A DNA stretch of 64,000 nt, from NCBI RefSeq assembly GCF_030733685.1, contig NZ_JASHIM010000002.1:248001-312000 (forward strand), in the 5' to 3' direction. This DNA is from Roseovarius sp. MMSF_3281 (GTDB taxonomy: Bacteria > Pseudomonadota > Alphaproteobacteria > Rhodobacterales > Rhodobacteraceae). A model generated the notes under the pieces. The model did not search any database. It was not told the DNA's origin and saw only the letters and a program-made list of their open reading frames with translations. This document shows positions 46,353 through 54,534 of this stretch, piece after piece. A program made the position numbers and the translations under genes. The number at the start of each line of letters is the position of its first letter. The first letter of the stretch is position 1.

Positions 46353-46386
46353 GGCGTTTCTCTTCCTTTGTCCTGGGTGTGCAATG

Positions 46387-46400
46387 GCAAGGCGCCTTGC
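46387..46400. promoter_or_regulatory. Perfect 14-bp palindrome between gabD and hydrolase
   Basis: GCAAGGCGCCTTGC is fully symmetric and lies in the 102-base divergent gap between gabD and the alpha/beta hydrolase gene. Outer GTGCAA and TTGCAC hexamers flank it. It is a candidate operator for one or both genes; the regulator is unknown. Confidence 0.4.
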
Positions 46401-46454
46401 ACCTGTCTTGGCAAGAGACCTAGGATATTGCACAAGGGAATGGAAGGGATGACC

Positions 46455-47246
46455 ATGAAACCGCTGGACGATGCCTATGCCAATGCCGCCCATATCCCCG
46501 GCGCGGACAATTATCCGCCGCGCTGGGCGCGATTAGCGGCAGAATTTCGCAAGGGGCTTGAGGGCGCGGGCCGTGCGCGCCTTGGGCTGACCTATGGCGA
46601 CAGCGACCGCCAGGTGATGGATATCTTCCTGCCCGAAGGCCCCGCCACGGGGCTGTGCATCTTCGTGCATGGCGGGTATTGGCTGCGGTTCGATCATTCC
46701 TATTGGTCGCATTTTGCCGCTGGCCCCTTGGCGCGGGGCTGGGCCGTGGCGATGCCGTCTTATGACCTTTGCCCCGATGTGACCATCGCCCGGATCACCG
46801 GGCAGATCGCGCAGGCCGTGGGGGTTGCTGCAACGCACACCGATGGCCCCATCGCCCTGACAGGCCATTCCGCCGGGGGGCACCTTGTGTCGCGCATGGC
46901 GGTGCCGGGGGTCTTGCCCGACGACCTGGTCGCGCGGCTGTCCTCGGTGGTGCCGATCTCGCCCGTGGCCGACCTGCGCCCGCTTCTGGAAACCTCGATG
47001 AACGATCAGTTCGGGCTGGACCTCGCGGCGGCCGAGGCGGAAAGCCCGGTGTTGATGACGCCGATGCAGTTGCCGGTGAACATCTGGGTCGGCGCCGAGG
47101 AGCGGCCGGTGTTTCTGGATCAGGCCAAATGGCTTTCCGAGGCATGGGGCGCCCCCATGCACATCGCCCCCGGAACGCATCATTTCGATGTCATCGATGC
47201 GCTGAAAGACCCCGACAGCGCCATGGTCAAACACATCTGCGGTTAA
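46455..47246 (+). CDS. Alpha/beta hydrolase, arylformamidase-like
   Basis: A 263-residue hydrolase. The oxyanion-hole motif FVHGGYW, the nucleophile elbow LTGHSAGGHL with its Ser, and the C-terminal PGTHHFDVIDAL with the His give a normal catalytic triad; the Asp is probably in NIWVGAEERP. HGGYW and GHSAGGH are typical of kynurenine formamidase-like esterases, but the tryptophan pathway is not represented here. Start ATG 46455 is preferred because GGAAGGG lies 6 bases upstream; ATGs at 46440 and 46449 are also in frame. Confidence 0.87.
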   Translation: MKPLDDAYANAAHIPGADNYPPRWARLAAEFRKGLEGAGRARLGLTYGDSDRQVMDIFLPEGPATGLCIFVHGGYWLRFDHSYWSHFAAGPLARGWAVAMPSYDLCPDVTIARITGQIAQAVGVAATHTDGPIALTGHSAGGHLVSRMAVPGVLPDDLVARLSSVVPISPVADLRPLLETSMNDQFGLDLAAAEAESPVLMTPMQLPVNIWVGAEERPVFLDQAKWLSEAWGAPMHIAPGTHHFDVIDALKDPDSAMVKHICG

Positions 47247-47276
47247 GTGCAGCCGGGAAAGCCCGGGACGGTTGGG

Positions 47277-48203
47277 TCAAGCGGCAGCCTCTGATCCCGA
47301 CGCCCGCTCCGGCCCGAAAAGCGCGGCCAGTGCAAGGATCACGCCCGAGACCGTGGCGATCATCCCCGCCGCGCTCACCGCGTCGTCAAAGCCCAGCCAC
47401 AGCGGCCCGTAGCCCGCCAGAACATAGCCCAGAACCGCCGAGATCACGGCAAAGCCGACGCTCCAGCCCACCTGCACCTCAAGCCGGTTGGTCATCAACC
47501 TTGCGGCGGCGGGGGGGCAGATGAACATCGCGATCACGATGATCGACCCCACCGCGTCAAAGGCCGCCACCGCCGCGATCGCGGCCACCACCACCAATGA
47601 CAGGCCCAGGACCCCGGTGGGCAGGCCCACGGTACGGGCGAACCCCTCGTCAAAGCTGCTGATTTTCAGGGGCCGCCAGAAGACCCATGTAAAGGCACTG
47701 ACAAAACCCAATGTCGCCACCATGCGCGGCAATTCGGGCGGCAGGCCCTTCAAGGCCTCCCATTCGAACAGCGAGGACCAGCCAAAGGCATCCAGCCAGA
47801 TCAGGCTTTCCAGATTGCCGTAAAGCGCGTGCTGCACGTCCAGATGCACGCTGGATGTATCCGATTGTTCCAACAGCAGCACGCCACCGGCAAACATCGC
47901 GGTAAAGACCACGCCCATCGCCGCCCCCGGCTCGATCCGGCCCAGCCGCCGGATCACTTCGATCAAACCCACGGCCACCAGCGCCGCCACCCCCGCGCCC
48001 AGCATCATGGGCAGGGCGGCGATCACCCCGGTCACCAGGAACGCCGCCACGATCCCCGGCAACACCACGTGCGAAATCGCATCGCCGATCAGGGCCTGCC
48101 GCCTGAGCAACAGGAAATTGCCGGGCAGGGCACAGGCCACGGCGGCACAGGTTCCGATCACCATCGGCGGCAATGAAAGCGCCACGAATTCCTCACCCAT
48201 CAT
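47277..48203 (-). CDS. Metal ABC transporter permease (ABC-3 family), second
   Basis: A 308-residue permease of the Mn/Zn/Fe ABC-3 importers, with about eight helices. LLLRRQALIGDAISHVVLPG is the family signature near the N-terminus, and ASLIVIAMFICPPAAARLM-like VGSIIVIAMFICPPAAARLM closes the core. It overlaps the preceding permease gene by 4 bases and is the last gene of the four-gene importer operon. Together with the other permease it should form a heterodimeric pore. Confidence 0.94.
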   Translation of the reverse strand: MMGEEFVALSLPPMVIGTCAAVACALPGNFLLLRRQALIGDAISHVVLPGIVAAFLVTGVIAALPMMLGAGVAALVAVGLIEVIRRLGRIEPGAAMGVVFTAMFAGGVLLLEQSDTSSVHLDVQHALYGNLESLIWLDAFGWSSLFEWEALKGLPPELPRMVATLGFVSAFTWVFWRPLKISSFDEGFARTVGLPTGVLGLSLVVVAAIAAVAAFDAVGSIIVIAMFICPPAAARLMTNRLEVQVGWSVGFAVISAVLGYVLAGYGPLWLGFDDAVSAAGMIATVSGVILALAALFGPERASGSEAAA

Positions 48204-49399
48204 GCGATCCCTTCCGGCTTTAGTTCACGGTCCAACTCGGCGATCTGGTCGGGGGTCAAGACCCGCTCCAGCGGGGTCAACCCGTCATAGCGCGCCGCCG
48301 CCGCCTCGTGCCGCGGGTCGCTGCGCAACAGGTGCCAGCGGCGTTCGTCCTGCAGCGCGCGGGCGGCCTGCGCGCGGCCCGCCTCGGTCGCCACGCCATC
48401 GGCGCGCACATGGCCCGCGGCCCGCATCAGGCGCAGGGTCAGACGCTCGTAAATCGGTTGGCCCTGCGCCAGCGCCAGCAACCCCTGCCGCAAATGCACC
48501 CGGCGTTGAAACCGGCGGTGCCGCAGGGCCGCGGCCAAAATCCCGCGCCCGGGCGCCAACAGCAAAGAGCCAAGGAACAACCCAAAGCCGACCAGCACGA
48601 TAATCGGCCCGGTGGGCAGGTTCGGCGCGGTCGCGGACACCGCCGCCCCGACCCATCCCGAGGCCCCGCCGATGGCCCCGGCGATCAAAACCACGTGCCC
48701 GACACGCTCGGACCAAAAGCGCGCGGCCACGGCGGGAATAATAAGCAGCGCCACGATCAGAATGAGGCCCACAACCTTCAGCCCCACGACCGTGATCGCC
48801 ATGGCCAGCCCCATCATTGCAAGCTCGATCCGCCGCACATCACCGCCGCTGGCCGCGACATATTCAGGGTCGAAGGCCACCGCCGCCATCGGCCTGCGCA
48901 ATAGCACCACCAGCGCCAGAACCACGGCACCGCCCAGCGCGATAATCACCGCGTCGTTCCAAAGCATCCCGGCGGTCGATCCCAACAGGAAGCTTTCAAG
49001 CCCCGCCTGCCGTCCGGCTGTCATCGACTGGATCACCGTCAAAAGGACAATGCCGAAGCCAAAGAATACCGACAGCACCGCGCCAATCGCCGCGTCTTCA
49101 CCCAGCCGCGTCGCGCGGGTCAGCCAACTGACACACAAAAGGCCCAGGCCCGCCGACAGGGCCGAGCCCAGCAAAAGCCCCAACAGCGCCCGGCCATCGC
49201 CGCCCAGCGCCACCATGACGATAAAGGCCAGCCCGACACCGGGCAGGGTGGCGTGACTGATCGCATCGCTGACCAGCGCCCGTTTGCCCAGAAACAGGAA
49301 AACCCCCGTCGCCCCGGCGGCCATGCCCAGCAAAGCCGCGCCGATGGTGACTAGCGTGGCGTTATAGCCCAGTTGCAGAAACAGTGCCTCCCACAGCAT
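48200..49399 (-). CDS. Metal ABC transporter permease with C-terminal extension
   Basis: A 399-residue ABC-3 permease. The N-terminal 280 residues are the usual multi-helix domain (FLGKRALVSDAISHATLPGV, VVGLILIVALLIIPAVAARF). A soluble extension of about 100 residues follows (HLRQGLLALAQGQPIYERLT, ADGVATEAGRAQAARALQDE). It resembles the winged-helix part of DtxR-type metal regulators and is known as a fusion in TroC/MntB-like permeases. It may sense metal on the cytoplasmic side. The gene lies between the ATPase gene and the second permease gene. Confidence 0.9.
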   Translation of the reverse strand: MLWEALFLQLGYNATLVTIGAALLGMAAGATGVFLFLGKRALVSDAISHATLPGVGLAFIVMVALGGDGRALLGLLLGSALSAGLGLLCVSWLTRATRLGEDAAIGAVLSVFFGFGIVLLTVIQSMTAGRQAGLESFLLGSTAGMLWNDAVIIALGGAVVLALVVLLRRPMAAVAFDPEYVAASGGDVRRIELAMMGLAMAITVVGLKVVGLILIVALLIIPAVAARFWSERVGHVVLIAGAIGGASGWVGAAVSATAPNLPTGPIIVLVGFGLFLGSLLLAPGRGILAAALRHRRFQRRVHLRQGLLALAQGQPIYERLTLRLMRAAGHVRADGVATEAGRAQAARALQDERRWHLLRSDPRHEAAAARYDGLTPLERVLTPDQIAELDRELKPEGIA

Positions 49400-49402
49400 G
49401 GT

Positions 49403-50197
49403 CTAGCCCACCGCGCCCTTGGGCAGATTGGCCAACCGCCCGCCATAAGCGGCCTGCAGGGTTTCTTCGGTGAAACTCGTGCCCACCGGCCCCTCGGCCA
49501 CCTTGTGGGTATTGATCAGGAAAACCCGGTCGAAATAATCGCCCACGGTGGACAGGTCGTGATGCACCGCGACCACGGTCATGCCCTTGGCCTTGAGGTC
49601 TTTCAGCACGGCGATAATCGTCTTTTCCGTGGCGGCATCGACGCCCGCGAAGGGCTCGTCCAACAGGTACAGGTCCGCCTCTTGCGCCAGGGCGCGGGCC
49701 AGGAAGACCCGTTGCTGCTGTCCACCGGAAAGCTGGCCGATCTGACGGTCGGCAAAGCCCTCCATGCCGACCCGCGACAGGCAGGACATCGCCCGCTCAA
49801 GATGCGTGGTGCGCACCCGGCGCAAAAGGCCCAACTCGCGCTGCATGCCCATCAAGACCACGTCGATCACCCGCGTCGGGAAGTCCCAGTCGACGCTGGC
49901 GCGCTGCGGCATATAGGCGATGCGCGCCCGCATCTTGGCCAAGGGCGCGCCCCAGCAGCTCACGCTGCCCGAAAGCGGCTTCACCACGCCCAGGGCGGCC
50001 TTGAGAAGCGTCGATTTCCCGGCGCCATTGGGGCCGATGATCGCCGTCATCGCGCCGGGTTCCACCGTCATGTCGACCGAGAATATCGCCGGTTTCTCGC
50101 CATAGCTGACCGTGAGGCCGCGAATGGCTAGCGGGCTGTGGCTGTGGTCGGCTTTCGGTTTCGGGTGCCCGCCTTCGCGGGCCAATCGCAAGGCCAT
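49403..50197 (-). CDS. Metal ABC transporter ATP-binding protein
   Basis: ATPase of the metal importer, 264 residues. It has Walker A IIGPNGAGKSTLLKAAL, Q-loop YMPQRASVDWDFP, signature LSGGQQQRVFLARALAQEA, Walker B LYLLDEPFAGVD and switch AVHHDL. The YMPQR block before DFP is typical of Mn/Zn (TroB/ZnuC-like) ATPases. It starts 3 bases after the binding-protein stop. An N-terminal 25-residue stretch before LAIRGLTVSYG is unusual but in frame; a later start is possible. Confidence 0.94.
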   Translation of the reverse strand: MALRLAREGGHPKPKADHSHSPLAIRGLTVSYGEKPAIFSVDMTVEPGAMTAIIGPNGAGKSTLLKAALGVVKPLSGSVSCWGAPLAKMRARIAYMPQRASVDWDFPTRVIDVVLMGMQRELGLLRRVRTTHLERAMSCLSRVGMEGFADRQIGQLSGGQQQRVFLARALAQEADLYLLDEPFAGVDAATEKTIIAVLKDLKAKGMTVVAVHHDLSTVGDYFDRVFLINTHKVAEGPVGTSFTEETLQAAYGGRLANLPKGAVG

Positions 50198-50200
50198 CTA

Positions 50201-51157
50201 TTACATCCCAATCCGCAGTTTGCCATCCATCCCGCGCTCGGGCACCTGCCCGCCAAGGGCGGCGGCGATGACCGTGGCGTTATGGTCGATCATGCCAAGA
50301 TAGGTGCCTTCATAGGTGCCCGGCTCGCCCATCGCGTCCGAGAACAGCTCACCGCCGATGCGCACCTCGTGCCCTTTGGCGGCGGCCCCTTCGACAAGCG
50401 CGCGAATGTTGCGATCCGAGACCGAGGTTTCAACGAAAACCGCGCCGATATCGCGCTTTACCAGCATATCGACAAGGGTGCGGATGCGGTTGAGGCCGGC
50501 CTCGGATTCCGTGGAAATCCCCTGGATGCCCAGAACCTCGTAGCCATAGGCGCGCCCGAAATAGCCAAAGGCGTCATGCGCGGTCAGCAGCACGCGGGCG
50601 GGCTCTGGCACGGTTTGCAAAACACCGCGCGCATAGCTGCCAAGCCGGGTCACCTCTTGGATATAGGTTTCGGCATTGGCGGCGAAGATCTCGGCCCGGT
50701 CCGGGGCCACATCGGCCAGCGCATCGCGTACCGCGCGCACCACGGGCACCCATAATTCCGGCACCATCCAGACGTGGGGGTCAAACTTGCCGCTGTAATC
50801 CTCGTGGCCGATCAATTCGGCCTGCGGCACCGCCTCGCCCACGGCGACCACGTTGCGGCGGCGGCCCAGCTTGAGAAGAAACTCTTCCATCTGCGCCTCA
50901 AGGTACAGACCATGCCAAAGCGTCAGGTCGGCGCGCGTCATGGCGGCGATATCGCTGCGCGTCTGGCGGTAGGAATGCGGGTCAACCCCCGGCCCCATCA
51001 GGGCGCGCACCTCGATCTCATCGCCCCCCACGCGCCGCGCGGCATCGGCGATCATACCCGTCGAGGCCACGACCGAAAGGCGGGCCTGCGCCGTGGCAGG
51101 GCGGGCAACAAGACTGGCGGCGGCAAGGGCCAGAAGGTCACGGCGGGTCAGGGACAT
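50201..51157 (-). CDS. Metal ABC transporter binding protein, TroA type
   Basis: Periplasmic metal-binding lipocalin-like (cluster A-I) receptor, 318 residues from ATG 51157. The N-terminus RRDLLALAAASLVARPATAQ has a twin-arginine-like RR before the hydrophobic core. Expected ligands are visible: His in DPHSYRQ, His in DPHVWMVP, His in TAHDAFGYF and Asp in GELFSDAM. STESEAG also aligns with the Glu-bearing loop of Mn-binding relatives. The set resembles TroA, which binds manganese or zinc. A Mur/Fur-like box upstream favours manganese. Confidence 0.92.
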   Translation of the reverse strand: MSLTRRDLLALAAASLVARPATAQARLSVVASTGMIADAARRVGGDEIEVRALMGPGVDPHSYRQTRSDIAAMTRADLTLWHGLYLEAQMEEFLLKLGRRRNVVAVGEAVPQAELIGHEDYSGKFDPHVWMVPELWVPVVRAVRDALADVAPDRAEIFAANAETYIQEVTRLGSYARGVLQTVPEPARVLLTAHDAFGYFGRAYGYEVLGIQGISTESEAGLNRIRTLVDMLVKRDIGAVFVETSVSDRNIRALVEGAAAKGHEVRIGGELFSDAMGEPGTYEGTYLGMIDHNATVIAAALGGQVPERGMDGKLRIGM

Positions 51158-51191
51158 GGAATCGCTTTCTCGTATATTCTGCATTGCCGCG

Positions 51192-51220
51192 AATATGAGA
51201 GTCACTTGCAACTAAGTCAA
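51192..51220 (-). promoter_or_regulatory. Candidate promoter of the metal importer operon
   Basis: TTGACT (51215-51220) and CATATT (51192-51197) on the minus strand are separated by exactly 17 bases. The leader to ATG 51157 would be about 28 bases. Confidence 0.55.
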
Positions 51221-51225
51221 CTAAA

Positions 51226-51242
51226 TTGCGAATGATTTGCAA
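51226..51242. promoter_or_regulatory. Mur/Fur-like operator of the metal importer
   Basis: The 17-base palindrome TTGCGAATGATTTGCAA has one mismatch and ends 6 bases from the -35 box. It resembles, as I recall them, manganese-responsive Mur (Fur-family) sites in alphaproteobacteria. Confidence 0.55.
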
Positions 51243-51251
51243 AAACAAATT

Positions 51252-52205
51252 TTAAAAGCGCAGTTCGAACACCGCCCCACCGTCCGAGGGCAACAGTTCG
51301 ATCTTCCATCCCACGGCCTCCAGCATGGTCTGCACGATGGTCAGGCCCATGCCGGTGCCGCCCTCGGCCCGCCGCGTGGTAAAGAACGGCGTGAAGACGC
51401 GGGCGCGGTTGCCCGCCTCGATGCCGGGGCCATTGTCGGCCACGGTGATCTGCCCCTCGCGCGCCGTGATGGTCAGCCGTGTCGCGCCATGCGCCTCGGC
51501 GTTCTGCGCCAGGTGCCCAAGGATGGCGCCCAGGGCCGCCGCATCCATCGGCACCTTGGCTTCGCCCTCCAGCGTCACCTCGATCCCGGCCTGCTGCCGT
51601 ATCTCCTCCACCACCTCGGACAGCGCCGCAGGCCCCCGGCCCACCGGCTCCCGCGCGGCCGAGAGGTGCCGCAGCGCCTCAAGCTTGTCTTCCATGGCCA
51701 GTGCCGCGCGCTGCACCGTGCCGATCAGCGCCGCGCGATCCTCGGGCGCGGCATCGGCCTCCAGCAATTCCGCCGCGCCGATCAAACTGGTCAAAGGCGA
51801 TTTCAATTCATGGGTCACATGATTGGTATAGGCCCTCAGCCCCGCCTCGCGGTCCTGCAAGGTGCTGCCCATGTCGATCACCGCCTGCCCCAGTTCCGAC
51901 AGTTCCGGCGTCCCGTAGTGGCGCGGCACCGGCGCATCGCGCGCCCCGGCCTTCACCGCCTTGGCGTGTTCGGTCAGCGCATAGACCGGCCGCAACACCA
52001 ACCGCCAGACCAGAAAGCCCAGAACGCAGGTTGCCACCACCGCCATCCAGAAGATCATCCAGGCGGTCTCGGCCCAGCCAAGGATATTTCCCGCCAGCTT
52101 GAAATAGGCGATCCCGACCAGTGGCAGGCACAGCACCGCCGCCAATGTCCCGCCCAGCACCAACGCAAGGGGCGGGCGCCATTTCTGCCTTACGCGGTCT
52201 GGCAT
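51252..52205 (-). CDS. Sensor histidine kinase
   Basis: Membrane kinase of 317 residues. Two N-terminal helices (LALVLGGTLAAVLCLPLVGI and MIFWMAVVATCVLGFLVW) are close together, so the external sensor loop is very short. A HAMP-like linker follows (LRPVYALTEHAKAVKAG), then the phosphoacceptor box HVTHELKSPLTSLIG. The ATP-binding N and G boxes are at LAQNAEAHG, VADNGPGI and GGTGMGLTIVQ. The layout resembles CreC. It overlaps the response regulator gene by 16 bases. Its stimulus is unknown. Confidence 0.94.
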   Translation of the reverse strand: MPDRVRQKWRPPLALVLGGTLAAVLCLPLVGIAYFKLAGNILGWAETAWMIFWMAVVATCVLGFLVWRLVLRPVYALTEHAKAVKAGARDAPVPRHYGTPELSELGQAVIDMGSTLQDREAGLRAYTNHVTHELKSPLTSLIGAAELLEADAAPEDRAALIGTVQRAALAMEDKLEALRHLSAAREPVGRGPAALSEVVEEIRQQAGIEVTLEGEAKVPMDAAALGAILGHLAQNAEAHGATRLTITAREGQITVADNGPGIEAGNRARVFTPFFTTRRAEGGTGMGLTIVQTMLEAVGWKIELLPSDGGAVFELRF

Positions 52206-52873
52206 GGCCCCATCCTGATACCCACGCCATGCACGGTCTCGATCGCCCCGGTACAGCCCGCCTCGTCCAGCTTGCCGCGCAGGTTGCGCAAATGGCTGTC
52301 CAGCGTCCTGTCAGACACATGAATCCCTGCGCCATAAACCGCGTCGATCAATTGCGCCTTGGTCGCCACGTGATCGGGCCGCGCCATGAGATGCGCCAAA
52401 AGCCCCATCTCGCGCGAAGTAAGGGCCACCGCGTCACCGGCCACTTCGCAAAGGTGCCGCGCCGGGTCCAGCATCAGAACCCCACGCCGCAGGGCCGCCG
52501 CCTCGGACGCGCCGCCGCTGCGCTTCAGGATCGCCTTGATCCGGGCCAGCAATTCGCGCGGTGAAAACGGCTTGGTCACGTAATCGTCGCCGCCCAGTTC
52601 GAAGCCGAGCACGCGGTCGATCTCGTCGTCCCGCGCGGTCAGGAACAGCACCGGGGTCTCGCGTTCGGCCCGCAAGCGGCGGCACAGGTCAAGGCCATCC
52701 ATCCCCGGCAGGCCGATATCCAGCACGATCAAATTCGCCTGTCCGTTGCGGGCCTTGGCCAAGCCCTCCGGCCCGTCGCCCGCCTCGGATACCTCGTAGC
52801 CGGCCTGCTTCAACGTGATCCGAAGAACAGATCGAATTTCAGGGTCGTCATCGACAATCAGAACCTTACTCAT
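52190..52873 (-). CDS. OmpR-family response regulator
   Basis: A 227-residue two-domain regulator. The receiver has VLIVDDDPEIRSVL, the phosphorylated Asp in LIVLDIGLPGMDG and the Lys in DYVTKPFSPRELLA. The C-terminal winged helix has LTSREMGLLAHLM and HVSDRTLDSHLRNLRGKLDE, the OmpR/PhoB DNA-binding signature. It lies one base after the stop of the DUF4153-like gene, so the membrane protein, regulator and kinase form one unit, as creBCD-type loci do in reverse order. Confidence 0.95.
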   Translation of the reverse strand: MSKVLIVDDDPEIRSVLRITLKQAGYEVSEAGDGPEGLAKARNGQANLIVLDIGLPGMDGLDLCRRLRAERETPVLFLTARDDEIDRVLGFELGGDDYVTKPFSPRELLARIKAILKRSGGASEAAALRRGVLMLDPARHLCEVAGDAVALTSREMGLLAHLMARPDHVATKAQLIDAVYGAGIHVSDRTLDSHLRNLRGKLDEAGCTGAIETVHGVGIRMGPCQTA

Positions 52874-52874
52874 T

Positions 52875-54368
52875 TCAGGCACCCGGCGCACTGGTTTCCA
52901 ACTTTTCAAGCCTACGCAACACGCGCCAGTCCCGAAACCCCCATTCACGCCAGTCACCGCTGCCGATCTGTCGCGGTTCCGGGAAATTGAACTGCTTGCA
53001 CAAATTATGCCCGGTCCGCCGCCCATAGGCGCGGATTTCCGGCAGGGCCGCGGGGCCAAGCCGACAGACATAATAGGCGTCCTTTCGGACCTCGTGGGTC
53101 AGGTTGTAATGCGCGATCGCGCGATCGAAACTCAGGAAGAGGGACAGGTACAAAACCCCGGCACTTAGCGCCATGCCCCGCAGCACCAGCCACCCGGCGG
53201 GCTTGCGCGCCACGATCTGCCACAAGACCAACGCCAGCAAGACCGCGACAAGCCCCATCCAGATGGCCGCCGACAGGCGCAACCGGGTCAGCCCGTAAAC
53301 ACCCACGTAAAGCTCCAGCCGCAGCATGGACGAGATGACCAGCCACACCGTCTGCGCCACCCAGAACAGCAAGGCGGCACGCAACCACCGATCCGCCTCG
53401 GCAAAGGGGCGTGCGACGATGGCAAAACCGCCTGCCAAAAGCGCGGTCACCAACAGCGAATAAGCCCCCCTATGGGCATATTGCGCATGGCCCACCCCCT
53501 CGGGCAGGGCCACACCGCCCCAAAGGTAGGTCAGGTCCATCACCGTTTGCACCGCGAAGATCAGGTTGAACAGGATGACCGACCGGCGCACCGCCTCGGG
53601 GTTCAACCACCGGGGCAGGCGGCGCGGGCCGTGGCGATCCACGCGCCCGGGCGGGCGCAAGCGTTCCTGAAACTCCGCCAGATTGAGCACTGGCCAGATC
53701 AGCACCGCGATCCCGGCCCAAAAGCTGACGCGCGACAGATCGGGCAATTCCACGTTCGACAGGCCCACGGCCCAGTCTTCGAACACCGGGTTCGCCTCGA
53801 TCAACAGGCTCAGGAAAATCAGGCTCATTCCCAGTGGCAAGGCCCATCCCAAAACGGCCTTGGACAATGTGCCTGTGCTTGGCCCCCCGGTCATGCTCAA
53901 CCCGTTCCACAGGTCATTCGCCGTCTGCCAAGGGCCAAGCCAGATCAGGCGCAGCGCGCCGCGTATCGCCCCGGCCAGGCCGGGCCAGCCGCCCAATCCG
54001 ATCCACGCCGCGCCCATCAACAGGCCGATCCACCAAAACAGGATGGAAAGCACCTGCACCTGCTCTACCAAGGGCAGCATCAGGAAAGCCCCAAGGATGA
54101 AACCGCCCCACCCCTTGCCATCGCGCATCGCCAGCCCGGCAAACAACAGCATCGCGCCGAACAGGGCCAGCGACAGGCCCGCATCCACCCCCCAAAGCAG
54201 CATATCGGCCAGCAGGATCAGCGCCGCAAGCGCGCCGATGCGTTCCAACCGCCCCGGCCCGCGCGCCCCGTCTGCGCGGGGGGGCGGCAGGTGGCGGGTG
54301 ATCCCGTCCATCCACCAACTGTCTGTCTGGATCGACGCGGGAACGCCCCGCACGAGAAAGCTTTTCAT
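52875..54368 (-). CDS. DUF4153/DUF4173-like membrane protein
   Basis: A 497-residue polytopic membrane protein with about twelve helices. YAHRGAYSLLVTALLAGGFA is the best family marker. The C-terminal soluble part after DRAIAHYNLTHEV contains YYVCRLGPAALPEIRAYG, which lies outside the membrane helices. Start ATG 54368 is chosen because an upstream in-frame extension has no ribosome site. The gene leads a three-gene unit with the response regulator and kinase. It may be the membrane effector or sensor partner of that system. Confidence 0.85.
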   Translation of the reverse strand: MKSFLVRGVPASIQTDSWWMDGITRHLPPPRADGARGPGRLERIGALAALILLADMLLWGVDAGLSLALFGAMLLFAGLAMRDGKGWGGFILGAFLMLPLVEQVQVLSILFWWIGLLMGAAWIGLGGWPGLAGAIRGALRLIWLGPWQTANDLWNGLSMTGGPSTGTLSKAVLGWALPLGMSLIFLSLLIEANPVFEDWAVGLSNVELPDLSRVSFWAGIAVLIWPVLNLAEFQERLRPPGRVDRHGPRRLPRWLNPEAVRRSVILFNLIFAVQTVMDLTYLWGGVALPEGVGHAQYAHRGAYSLLVTALLAGGFAIVARPFAEADRWLRAALLFWVAQTVWLVISSMLRLELYVGVYGLTRLRLSAAIWMGLVAVLLALVLWQIVARKPAGWLVLRGMALSAGVLYLSLFLSFDRAIAHYNLTHEVRKDAYYVCRLGPAALPEIRAYGRRTGHNLCKQFNFPEPRQIGSGDWREWGFRDWRVLRRLEKLETSAPGA

Positions 54369-54534
54369 GGTCTTGCCCCTCATTTGCATATGGTTCGGGG
54401 CCTTGCCTAAAGCGCGGCTTTGCACGGGCGCCGCAGCAGTTGTGCAGTTTTTGCGCATTTGCGGGGTGGGCCTTGGGTTGCCACGGGGCAGGGCGCATGC
54501 AACAGCTTGGGCCACGTCTTACCAGGGATCTGCC

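Noticed and set aside
44751-46454. Long upstream extension of the alpha/beta hydrolase reading frame
   Set aside because: It runs antisense through gabD and its terminator. The hydrolase start at 46455 has its own ribosome site.
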